Of a DNA stretch of 64,000 nucleotides, positions 29,816-36,528 are shown one piece after another. Under the pieces are notes generated by a model. That model was not told the DNA's origin, ran no database searches, and saw only the letters and a list, made by a program, of their open reading frames with translations. Position numbers and translations under genes: made by a program. This DNA is from Pseudomonadales bacterium. Lineage in GTDB: Bacteria; Pseudomonadota; Gammaproteobacteria; Pseudomonadales; Halieaceae. Location of the stretch: assembly GCA_024234735.1 (NCBI GenBank), contig JACKNV010000001.1, positions 62,001 through 126,000 on the forward strand, in the 5' to 3' direction. Position 1 is the stretch's first letter. Every line of letters starts with the position of its first letter.

Positions 29816-29881
29816 GCCCGTCTCGTTATTGATCTCGATTATTGAAAAATCCAGCAAGATCAATAACTTACAACCGATTAC

Positions 29882-29957
29882 GGGGCTATAGCTCAGCTGG
29901 GAGAGCGCAACACTGGCAGTGTTGAGGTCAGCGGTTCGATCCCGCTTAGCTCCACCA
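29882..29957 (+). tRNA. tRNA-Ala (anticodon GGC)
   Basis: A 76-nucleotide cloverleaf with encoded CCA. The acceptor stem pairs 1-7 with 66-72 and has the G3:U70 pair that identifies alanine tRNAs. The D-stem is GCTC/GAGC, the anticodon stem CAACA/TGTTG and the T-loop TTCGATC. The anticodon GGC is at 29915-29917 in loop CTGGCAG. Confidence 0.98.
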
Positions 29958-30315
29958 AAAAACACTTTAATATCAAGCGGTTATGGCGTAGGCGCCATGA
30001 CCGCTTTTCTATTTTTTGATATTAAGTCCGTATTAAGTCCAGATTTGATGTGTGGCGCGCGACCGGATTATTGTGGTGAACTGCAAGGCGCTGGGAGTAT
30101 TCTTGCCGGCCCGTACACCGCACCGCAGGGACGCGCGCTACTGATCTGCTTTGGAACGGAAAGGGGTGGCAGCAGGCGCCCTTAGCGCGGCCCGGGGGCC
30201 GCTGTCGAGGCAGAAGCGGCCGGATGGGTTATCATTCGTTCACCGGCCCACAACGACTCACAACGGACATTAGCATGAAAACGCACAAGCACGTCTGGCT
30301 GCATTTTTTGATGAT
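29958..30315. other. Gene-free stretch between tRNA-Ala and the cassette-like region
   Basis: Apart from the terminator, it holds a tandem 10-base direct repeat TATTAAGTCC at 30020-30029 and 30031-30040. From about 30040 to 30315 I see no convincing ORF, RNA or recombination site. Base composition falls from GC-rich to AT-rich towards 30300, consistent with a junction to acquired DNA. Confidence 0.55.
29976..30018 (+). terminator. Rho-independent terminator after tRNA-Ala
   Basis: The hairpin 29976-30005 has arms AGCGGT-T-ATGGCG and CGCCAT-G-ACCGCT, 12 pairs plus a central mismatch, around a 4-base loop, followed by a T-rich tail to 30018. Flanking arms outside it (TTAATATCAA and TTGATATTAA) can extend pairing around the T-tract. 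Confidence 0.85.
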
Positions 30316-30747
30316 ATGAGTAAGCAGACGAGAAGTGCATGGCTACTGACGCCACCAATAACAGCGTTGCTATTTGTGCCAACCACTGCTCTATGGCTGT
30401 GGGGAATTGAAGATTTTTTCGAACCATTCGCATGGATTCTGGGAGTGGTAACTATTCTATTTTGGGGCTTTCCATTCACTCTATGTTTGCTGAAACCGCT
30501 ATACGTACTTTATCGTGGATCGTGGCTTTTTATTCCGACCGGTACATTACTGGGGTTCGTGGGGGTAGTGATAATATGTTTGGTATTCCCAGATACCCAA
30601 TCGCGTGGATTGTATCCGAACGATAATGTTGCCTATCTACTTGATCTGCATTATCAATTAATTGGGGGCATAACAGTTGGTTTAGTTCTAAGTATTGTAT
30701 TCTGGCTTATTGAAACTCATAACAAAAATAGACAAAGCGACGCGTAA
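30316..30747 (+). CDS. Four-helix membrane protein in the accessory region
   Basis: A 143-residue integral membrane protein with about four hydrophobic segments (10-30, 36-58, 72-92, 115-135) and a basic, polar tail. I do not recognise a family. It is markedly AT-richer than the flanking chromosome, like the other genes up to 33.2 kb, which points to transfer. It is the first ORF of a run of small same-strand genes, but no clear attC follows it. Confidence 0.65.
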   Translation: MSKQTRSAWLLTPPITALLFVPTTALWLWGIEDFFEPFAWILGVVTILFWGFPFTLCLLKPLYVLYRGSWLFIPTGTLLGFVGVVIICLVFPDTQSRGLYPNDNVAYLLDLHYQLIGGITVGLVLSIVFWLIETHNKNRQSDA

Positions 30748-30902
30748 ACATGAGCTTGCTTTTGGCGTTTGTGGCACCTGTGGGCCGGTCAACTGAATGG
30801 TTTTCTGATATTCTGAGGGGCAGAAATCGACTCAATGGGGACATTCCCATGAAAGCCCAGATTCCGAAAACAATAGACTTAGTCCATGTATTTAGCTGTT
30901 AA

Positions 30903-31199
30903 TTGGCCTCAGATATGGACTTCGAAAAAAGAGAGAATTTGCGTGCAGCTGCATATGTGATCGGGTTCGGAGTCCTCATAATCTATGCAGGCGGCACCCT
31001 TATCGGGGTTGTGGCCATAGTGGGTGGTGTGGTGGTGGCATTTGCTCCCACGAAATTACCAGCAGATTTCACTATTCAGGGTTGGCTTTTACGCCGCTCC
31101 CTAACTGAAAGCAACGCTCCCATTCCTTGGTACTATTCTCCGCTTCCATATGTGGCGTTAATTGCAATAGGTTTAGTCATTTATGCATCGGCCAATTAA
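30903..31199 (+). CDS. Small two-helix membrane protein, cassette ORF (paralogue of 32950-33240)
   Basis: A 98-residue protein with an amphipathic N-terminus, hydrophobic segments near 15-50 and 75-95, and the motif PWYYSPLPYVA shared with the ORF at 32950 (PWYLSPLPYIA). Identity is spread through both proteins (KRENLRAA / KENLKAA; LIIYAG / LILYAG). Starts possible are TTG at 30903, directly at an attC-like GTTAATT end, or ATG at 30915. The stop codon lies inside the attC-like R'' sequence, as is usual for gene cassettes. Function unknown. Confidence 0.65.
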   Translation: MASDMDFEKRENLRAAAYVIGFGVLIIYAGGTLIGVVAIVGGVVVAFAPTKLPADFTIQGWLLRRSLTESNAPIPWYYSPLPYVALIAIGLVIYASAN

Positions 31200-31308
31200 C
31201 AAGTACGGGCAGTTCGCTCCCTTCGGTCGCCGGACGCGCATACCGCGCGCTGAACTAGCACCACTTTGATGGACGGTCATCAACCGTTTTATCAAAGAGG
31301 TCCGCGAC

Positions 31309-31680
31309 ATGGGGCAAACCCGGAAGCGTAACTACGATCGTTATACCCTGGCCTACAAACTTCAGGCCGTTATGTTGGCCAGCCACCCTGGCGTTAAGGC
31401 CAAGGACGTAGCAGAATCATTGGGGCTACATCCCGTCATGCTGTACCGATGGTGCATGGAGCACCGCCGAGGTGAGTTGAGGGAAAACAAACACATGAAG
31501 CCTTCCAAACCATCCCCGAAGCGCAAAGCCAGCAGGCCTGATCCCCGCGTAGAGAAAGACGCGGAGTTACTCAAGGCTCAGAAGCGAATTCAGCAGTTGG
31601 AAAAAGCCCTGAAGAATCGCGATGAGGAACTTGAACTGCTAAAAAAGGCGCAACGGTTCTTCGAGACAAGAAACAAGTGA
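31309..31680 (+). CDS. IS3-family transposase OrfA
   Basis: A 123-residue helix-turn-helix protein (YKLQAVMLASHPGVKAKDVAESLGLHPVMLYRW) followed by a Lys-rich linker and a leucine-zipper-like coiled coil (about 85-120), the usual IS3 OrfA plan. The stop overlaps the orfB start (GTGA). A canonical A AAA AAG heptamer at 31641-31647 would shift ribosomes -1 into orfB to make the OrfAB transposase. Confidence 0.92.
   Translation: MGQTRKRNYDRYTLAYKLQAVMLASHPGVKAKDVAESLGLHPVMLYRWCMEHRRGELRENKHMKPSKPSPKRKASRPDPRVEKDAELLKAQKRIQQLEKALKNRDEELELLKKAQRFFETRNK
31641..31647 (+). promoter_or_regulatory. Programmed -1 ribosomal frameshift signal (A AAA AAG)
   Basis: The heptamer is in the correct phase: the orfA codons are AAA AAG, and a -1 slip enters the orfB frame, which is open from here. 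This is the classical signal that yields the fused OrfAB transposase in IS3 elements. Confidence 0.8.
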
Positions 31681-32531
31681 TCTTCGCTTTTATCGCGGAG
31701 AACCGTCATGAGTACAAAGTGCGACGCATGTGCAATCTGTTCGGGGTATCGGCCAGCGGGTTCTATGCGTGGTTGACCCGGCCCACCAGCGCGCGCCGGG
31801 TCTACGACCAGGAGCTAAAGACCGTGATTGACGAGCGTCACCAGGGTTTCCGTCGGGCCTACGGTGCAGCACGGCTGCACCAGGACCTGCGCAGATTGGG
31901 CTATTCCTGCAGTCGCCGGCGCGTGCAGCGCCTGATGCGCGAAATGGGTCGGCAAGCCTCGACCCGTGGCCTGTATCAATGGCGGCCAGGCCTGCATGAG
32001 TTCTACTCTTCCACGGGCAATGTGCTGGGTCGGGAATCGGCCCCTGAGACTCCGGGTGTCCAGTGGGCGGGTGACTTCACCTATATCCGGACTGGCAAGG
32101 GCTGGCTGTATCACGCGGTGGTGCTGGATCTGTACAGTCGCAAGGTCGTGGGTTGGTCGTTTGCCAAGCAGCGCAGTGCCGAATTTGCCATGAGTGCGCT
32201 GCGTATGGCCCTGTCACGAGAGAAGGTCAGCGATGGCTGTATCTTCCACTCCGACCAGGGGATTGAATACGCAGCACACGACTACCGTGAACTGGTCGAG
32301 GAATCCGGCCTGACACGCAGCATGAGCAGGAAGGGGAATCCACTGGACAATGCCTCGGTGGAGTCCTACTTCCACACCCTGAAAGCGGAACTCGTTCACC
32401 AGGTCTCCTTCAGGGATCGAATTGAAGCGACCGCTAAGATTGTTGAGTATATTGAGTTCTACAACAGGGAGCGTTTGCACTCCCAGATCGGGTATCAATC
32501 GCCCGAAGAGGTGGCGCTACTATGCGCCTGA
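31677..32531 (+). CDS. IS3-family transposase OrfB (DDE integrase core)
   Basis: A 284-residue catalytic part with an HTH_21-like N-terminal domain (GAARLHQDLRRLGYSCSRRRVQRLM) and an rve integrase core. The DDE residues are in WAGDFTYIRT, HSDQGIEYAA and NASVESYFHTLK. As a separate ORF it begins at GTG 31677; functional product is expected as an OrfAB fusion. The end ESPEEVA-like C-terminus (YQSPEEVALL) is typical. Confidence 0.93.
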   Translation: MIFAFIAENRHEYKVRRMCNLFGVSASGFYAWLTRPTSARRVYDQELKTVIDERHQGFRRAYGAARLHQDLRRLGYSCSRRRVQRLMREMGRQASTRGLYQWRPGLHEFYSSTGNVLGRESAPETPGVQWAGDFTYIRTGKGWLYHAVVLDLYSRKVVGWSFAKQRSAEFAMSALRMALSREKVSDGCIFHSDQGIEYAAHDYRELVEESGLTRSMSRKGNPLDNASVESYFHTLKAELVHQVSFRDRIEATAKIVEYIEFYNRERLHSQIGYQSPEEVALLCA

Positions 32532-32599
32532 AAGTGTCCACAAAAGTGGTGCCAGTTCACGCCCGCTGCTGCGGGCGTTATGTTTCCTAGGAGTCCCGA

Positions 32600-32877
32600 T
32601 TGAGAAAGCTTTTAATAGCATTATTGGTTAGTTTCTCGGTAACGGGCTGCATCACCGTTGCAGTTCCAGCGGATCACCAAGCGAAGCGGTGTGAGATATC
32701 AACAGATCGTATGACATTGAAGGTCATTGATCTGGCAAAGGAGACTAATAGTTACTACACGGCGGAAGGTTATTTGGTATCACCGATACTAGTACCAACT
32801 ACAGCCATAGTATCTGGGGCTTACGTACTTGTGCACAATACGTACTATTATGGGAAAGAGAAAATAGTCTGTGGGTA
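32600..32877 (+). CDS. Small predicted lipoprotein, cassette ORF
   Basis: A 92-residue protein with a signal peptide and lipobox VTGC (Cys17). It starts at TTG 32600, supported by TAGGAG seven bases ahead; the first residues are MRKLLIALL. No family recognised; a second hydrophobic stretch lies near residues 60-75. AT-rich, like its neighbours. It begins 17 bases after one attC-like site and ends two bases before another, the geometry of an integron cassette. Confidence 0.65.
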
Positions 32878-32878
32878 A

Positions 32879-32951
32879 ACATAACAAGTACAGCCTGGTG
32901 GGACGCCGAAACCGCTGCGCGGTTTCGCCGCCCCAGCTGTAAGCGTTAAGT
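32879..32951 (+). other. attC-like integron recombination site
   Basis: A 73-bp imperfect palindrome. The left outer box is ACATAAC, followed by AAG; the right outer box GTTAAGT (32945-32951) fits the GTTRRRY consensus and is preceded by the usual GC. Between them long arms pair (ACAGC with GCTGT, CTGG with CCAG, CGAAACCGC with GCGGTTTCG) around a TGC loop, leaving unpaired bases on one side. It separates two small same-strand ORFs. Confidence 0.75.
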
Positions 32952-33240
32952 GACCCAGACTGTGAACATCGAGACTAAGGAAAACCTTAAGGCAGCTGGC
33001 ATCTTACTGTTCTTTGGGGCCTTGATCCTATACGCGGGTCACTATCTAATCGGAGGTATCGCGGTAGTAGGCTCAGTACTTGTGGCGCTCACGCCTTTGA
33101 TTGTTGATCCAAGGTTTGCTCAGCGTTTCTTTAGGAAGTTTTGCGCTGGCTCGGCTGGCCCTATGCCATGGTACTTATCTCCACTTCCGTATATTGCTAT
33201 GGCAGGAACTGCATATGTCATTTATACATTCGCCACTTAA
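32950..33240 (+). CDS. Small membrane protein, cassette ORF (paralogue of 30903-31199)
   Basis: A 96-residue protein with the same plan as the ORF at 30903: charged N-terminus with KENLKAAG, hydrophobic segments near 13-50 and the PWYLSPLPYIA motif near 72-82. The GTG start at 32950 lies in the attC end box; GTG at 32962 aligns with the ATG of the paralogue and is also possible. Its stop codon is within the next attC-like R'' box (ACTTAAC). Function unknown. Confidence 0.65.
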   Translation: MTQTVNIETKENLKAAGILLFFGALILYAGHYLIGGIAVVGSVLVALTPLIVDPRFAQRFFRKFCAGSAGPMPWYLSPLPYIAMAGTAYVIYTFAT

Positions 33241-33258
33241 CAAGGCCAGGCAGTTCGG
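33235..33258 (+). other. Truncated attC-like site (left half only)
   Basis: ACTTAAC at 33235-33241 fits the RYYYAAC R'' consensus and is followed by AAGG and a GGCAGTTCGG stretch like that of the attC at 31194 (GGGCAGTTCG). No matching R' half was found downstream before the truncated methyltransferase, so the site looks cut at the array border. Confidence 0.5.
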
Positions 33259-33711
33259 ATGAAGGATTCACTGACAGACCGGTACTCTATTGACGAACTG
33301 GTTGAAGATTACCGCATTGCACTGACCCTTGAGCGCGGCAAGATAGCCGCGGGTCAAGGAGACAGTTCCCTGGGAGATCTGGTGCCGGGCATGTTTAACA
33401 AACTGGGGATGGTGGATATCCAGGCTTATCTTTCGGATAAGTGCAGTGTCCTCATGCCGCCCTACGACAGCCGCGAGATGCAGTCGATAATCGGCCAACT
33501 AGGCGCCGACAGTCCGTTTCAGGCCGAAATTGACGAGCAGAGGAGGGCGTATCTGGCACACATACTTGGCGACGCCGCCGATCAGGTCGCGCTTGCAGTG
33601 CAGTCCCGGGAGGCCGAGTCGAGGCGGCGCCTGGCCGAAGCGGTGCAGGATCACAGCCTGCACGGCGCGGGCGGGGTGGTGATGTATCTGGTGTCGGGTG
33701 TAAAGCCCTGA
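33259..33711 (+). CDS. N-terminally truncated SAM-dependent methyltransferase (probable remnant)
   Basis: A 150-residue open frame that resembles only the C-terminal part of class I SAM methyltransferases: DLVPGMFNKLGMVDIQAYLSDKCSVLMPPYD corresponds to the late strand/helix region of such enzymes, and no SAM-binding GxGxG motif is present. It begins immediately after a half attC. The codon use is GC-rich, like the core chromosome, so it probably was a resident gene whose 5' part was lost when the cassette region was formed. Confidence 0.55.
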   Translation: MKDSLTDRYSIDELVEDYRIALTLERGKIAAGQGDSSLGDLVPGMFNKLGMVDIQAYLSDKCSVLMPPYDSREMQSIIGQLGADSPFQAEIDEQRRAYLAHILGDAADQVALAVQSREAESRRRLAEAVQDHSLHGAGGVVMYLVSGVKP

Positions 33712-33801
33712 AACCCTTGAATCCTCGGCCCATGTGATGTCTGGCAGGAGCCCCGTATGCCTGCCTGTCGCTCTTTTCAGTCGGGCCGGCCCCGGCAGGA
33801 C

Positions 33802-34266
33802 TCAGCTGGCGGGTGGCAGACTTCGCAGCGGCATTCCCACGTGGATATCGCCGTCGGTGAGGATGTCGGCCCGCAGGCCGCCGCGGTGCAGGAACGCCCT
33901 GACGACTTCCTGCCTCGCTAACTCGGGAGTCTCCAGTAGTTCGCCCAGGTAGGCACAGGGTTCGCACAGCTCGATGCCCCTGAACGTCACGGCGCCAACG
34001 GCAAAGTCCCTGCCAACCAGTTGGTTGAGCCTGACCCCTTCGGTGACGACGTTTCTCCTGGCCGCCCAGGGCGGTTGCTGCTGGCCGAAGCGCCGGTTGA
34101 AGGAGTCGATTTCCTCCATCTCGATGAAGGTAATCTGCTGCCCAGGATAATCCGCCAGCCCGTAGTTCCTGTCTCCGACGATACCAGCCCCGGCCACCAG
34201 CTGCGCCACTTCGACACTTTCCTGAGGCACGCCGCTGGCAGCGGCGATGTGAATGTACTTGATCAC
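33802..34266 (-). CDS. MOSC-domain protein
   Basis: A 154-residue MOSC-domain protein (molybdenum cofactor sulfurase C-terminal-like). Seen are GIVGDRNYG near residues 28-36, RRNVVTEGVRLNQLVGRDFAVGAVTFRGIELCEPCAYL near 68-105 with the family Cys, and RGGLRADILTDGDIHVGMPL near the end. The GTG at 34266 is chosen because the preceding frame overlaps the dehydrogenase gene. It follows that gene by 28 bases and is the third gene of an apparent operon. Stand-alone MOSC proteins are thought to handle sulfur or Mo-cofactor chemistry; the substrate is unknown. Confidence 0.85.
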   Translation of the reverse strand: MIKYIHIAAASGVPQESVEVAQLVAGAGIVGDRNYGLADYPGQQITFIEMEEIDSFNRRFGQQQPPWAARRNVVTEGVRLNQLVGRDFAVGAVTFRGIELCEPCAYLGELLETPELARQEVVRAFLHRGGLRADILTDGDIHVGMPLRSLPPAS

Positions 34267-34294
34267 AGTCGGTCCATTCGCCTGGCAACCGGTC

Positions 34295-35164
34295 TCATTT
34301 TTTGCTCTCCAGGCGCGCCAGCAGGCTGGAGGTATCCCAGCGGCCGCCACCCATAGCCTGCACCTCTTCATAGCACCTGTCCACCAGTTGGGTGAGTTCC
34401 ATCTCCAGGCCCATCCCGGCGGCCTCGTCCAGCGCCATGGACAGATCCTTGCGCATCCAGTCCACGGCAAAGCCGTGGTCGTAGTCCCCCGCCAGCATGC
34501 TGCGGTAGCGGTTGTCCATCTGCCAGCTCTGGGCGGCACCCCGGGAAATGACCTCGATCACCCGGGCGACGTCCAGGCCTGCCCTGGCTGCGAACTGCAT
34601 GCCTTCCGCCAGCCCCTGGAGCACGCCGGCGATGCATATCTGGTTCGCCATTTTGGCCAGTTGTCCGTTACCCGCCGGGCCGAGGTGGCTGACGCACTGG
34701 GCGTAGTGTTCGATCACCGGGCGCGCGGTGGCGAAGGCCGCCGCCGAGCCACCCACCATGACGGTCAGCCGGCCGTTTTCGGCGCCCGCCTGGCCGCCGG
34801 AAACCGGCGCGTCGAGAAAGCCCAGGCCGCGCTGTGTGGCGAGCCCGTCCAGTTCGCGGGCCAGGGTCGCCGAGGCCGTGGTGTGGTCGATCAGTACCGC
34901 TTTGGCCGGCATGGTGGCCAATACGCCGGCATCGCCCAGCACCACCGAGCGCAGGTCGTCGTCGTTGCCGACGCAGGTGAACACCAGTTCCGCGTCCCGG
35001 GCCGCCTCGGCGGGGCTGGGGGCACTGCGCCCGCCGTGGCGCTCGACCCACTCCCGGGCGCGGCTCGCGGTGCGGTTGTAGACGGTGACCTCGCAGCCGC
35101 CGGCCTGCAGGTGGCCGGCCATGGGAAAGCCCATCACCCCGAGCCCGATAAAGGCGACGCGCAT
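34295..35164 (-). CDS. NAD(P)-dependent beta-hydroxyacid dehydrogenase (3-hydroxyisobutyrate dehydrogenase-like)
   Basis: A 289-residue beta-hydroxyacid dehydrogenase. The N-terminus has FIGLGVMGFPMAGHL (dinucleotide-binding GxGxMG), then DAPVSGGQAGAENGRLTVMVGG, the substrate-binding block, and the catalytic Lys in GNGQLAKMANQI. Family members act on 3-hydroxyisobutyrate, tartronate semialdehyde or related acids, or reduce short aldehydes. The start overlaps the stop of the upstream MDR gene by one base (TGATG). No valine-degradation genes are nearby, so the substrate is open. Confidence 0.92.
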   Translation of the reverse strand: MRVAFIGLGVMGFPMAGHLQAGGCEVTVYNRTASRAREWVERHGGRSAPSPAEAARDAELVFTCVGNDDDLRSVVLGDAGVLATMPAKAVLIDHTTASATLARELDGLATQRGLGFLDAPVSGGQAGAENGRLTVMVGGSAAAFATARPVIEHYAQCVSHLGPAGNGQLAKMANQICIAGVLQGLAEGMQFAARAGLDVARVIEVISRGAAQSWQMDNRYRSMLAGDYDHGFAVDWMRKDLSMALDEAAGMGLEMELTQLVDRCYEEVQAMGGGRWDTSSLLARLESKK

Positions 35165-36231
35165 CAGTTGTCTCCCATGCTGAGCAATACCTTGCCCGTG
35201 CGCCCGGGTTGCAGCGCGGCGGATACCGCCCGGGTGATCTCGGCCAGCGGGTATACGCTGGCGACCTCGGTGGTGAATATGCCTTCCACGGTCAGTCGTT
35301 TCACCTGGCGCAGCACGGACAGCAGCTTCAGCGGCGTCTGCTGCAGCATCCAGTTGGGCAGCATAAAACCCGATACATGCGCCACCGGCATCATGAGGTC
35401 CCTGACCGGCAGGGGCAGCGGCCTGTTGGCCAGGGTGCCGTACAGCACCAGGCGGCCGTCCAGCCCCAGGCAGCGCACCACCTGGGCGGCCAGCTCGCCG
35501 CCCACGCAGTCGATAGCGTATTTCACCCCCTGGCCGCCGGTCAGCCTGAATACTTCCGCGTGCAGGTCCTGGCGGTCGGTCGCCACCACCGCGTCGGCGC
35601 CCAGCTTCTCCAGCTCGGCGGTGTTGTTGTCGGCGCGCACCACGCACAGGGTTTTGAACCCGTACAGTTTGCCCAGGCGCACCACGCTCTTGCCCAGCGC
35701 CGAGCCGGCGGCGGTGACCAGCAACCAGCCGTCGCGGGGCACCCGCAGCACCTCGCGTACCAGCACGTAGGCGGTTACCGGGTTGACGAAAAACATGGCG
35801 CCCTGCTCATCCGGCACGGCCGTGGGCAGGGCGACCGCGCGCTTCGCGTCCGCCAGCGTGTACTCCTGCCAGGTGCCATGCGGCGGGCCGCCGGCAATGG
35901 CCACCCGCTTGTTGCGCAGGCGCCGGGCCAGCATCCCGGACCCCACGGCGTCCACCACGCCGACGCCTTCTCCGCCCAGCGCATAGGGCGGCGTCGGGCA
36001 GGGGTTGCGGTGCGCCGGGTCGAAAGACACGCCGGCGTCGCCCTGGTTCCAGATGATACGCTGCAGGGCCTGGTGGTAGGTGCCGTGTAAAAAATTCAGG
36101 TCGGAGGGGTTGACCGGGCTCATCAGCATGCGCACCCGGATCTGCCCCGGCCCTGGCTGCGGGACGGGTTTTTCCTCCAGGCGGATGTCGAGAATGCTCT
36201 CGGTGAAGGCGTCGATACAGGCGGATTTCAT
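35164..36231 (-). CDS. Medium-chain (MDR) zinc-independent dehydrogenase, quinone oxidoreductase/enoyl reductase-like
   Basis: A 355-residue MDR-family NADPH oxidoreductase. The N-terminal catalytic domain has MLMSPVNPSDLNFLHGTY and YALGGEGVGVVDAVG; the nucleotide-binding part has WLLVTAAGSALGKSVVRLGKLYG. The structural-zinc Cys cluster of alcohol dehydrogenases is absent, pointing to the quinone oxidoreductase/trans-2-enoyl-CoA reductase (MECR) branch. It is first in the operon with the hydroxyacid dehydrogenase and MOSC genes. Confidence 0.88.
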   Translation of the reverse strand: MKSACIDAFTESILDIRLEEKPVPQPGPGQIRVRMLMSPVNPSDLNFLHGTYHQALQRIIWNQGDAGVSFDPAHRNPCPTPPYALGGEGVGVVDAVGSGMLARRLRNKRVAIAGGPPHGTWQEYTLADAKRAVALPTAVPDEQGAMFFVNPVTAYVLVREVLRVPRDGWLLVTAAGSALGKSVVRLGKLYGFKTLCVVRADNNTAELEKLGADAVVATDRQDLHAEVFRLTGGQGVKYAIDCVGGELAAQVVRCLGLDGRLVLYGTLANRPLPLPVRDLMMPVAHVSGFMLPNWMLQQTPLKLLSVLRQVKRLTVEGIFTTEVASVYPLAEITRAVSAALQPGRTGKVLLSMGDN

Positions 36232-36528
36232 GTGCCCGGGCCGGTTGTGGGTTGCAGTGTGGGCAGTGCCCTTTTAGCGCATGTCATGTTAGCTGTGCCA
36301 TTGCCCCTCGCGCGTGACTTGCGCAGAGTATAGCGCCAAAGTCGCCGCGACTGCGCCCCGGCGGCCAGGGAAACCGTACTTTTCGGCTTTCCAGCGCCCA
36401 CGGGTGGGCCGGTGGCTGTTGCTGTCGTCGCCGCAAAGTTTCTCACCCCGGGTACAAGAAAAAATAGTTCATCGGCGGTACAATCGCCGCGTCCCGAAAT
36501 CCGTCAATGTGCCTGCAGAGAGATTTAC

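Larger units (their letters stand above)
31251..32559 (+). mobile_element. Intact IS3-family insertion sequence
   Basis: A 1309-bp element bounded by imperfect 24-bp terminal inverted repeats (21 of 24 identical; they begin TGAACT and end AGTTCA) and flanked by a 3-bp direct repeat CGC (31248-31250 and 32560-32562), which fits IS3-family target duplication. It carries overlapping orfA and orfB with an A6G slippery site and a complete DDE triad. No inactivating change is seen, so it may be mobile. Confidence 0.93.
31194..32583 (+). other. attC-like recombination site split by an IS3 element
   Basis: The left part starts at 31194 with TTAACAAG at the end of the preceding ORF, and the right part ends with GGGCGTTATG (to 32583). 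Removing the IS (31251-32559) and one CGC copy gives one site of about 78 bases with complementary outer boxes (TAAC and GTTA) and a GC-rich interior, the form of an integron attC. The R' box GTTATGT departs from the GTTRRRY consensus, so this assignment rests on structure and position between cassette-like ORFs. Confidence 0.6.

Noticed and set aside
29919..30185. Plus-strand 88-codon open frame that begins inside tRNA-Ala.
   Set aside because: It runs through the tRNA and its terminator and shows no family; coding is implausible.
30748..30905. A full attC site between the ORFs at 30316 and 30903.
   Set aside because: Only a right-end-like box (GTTAATT at 30899-30905) is visible; no paired left half or clear palindrome was found.
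36232..36528. A sodium-responsive riboswitch or other structured leader before nhaD.
   Set aside because: No known motif or strong conserved-looking hairpin set could be recognised by eye; only a possible -10 element is seen.
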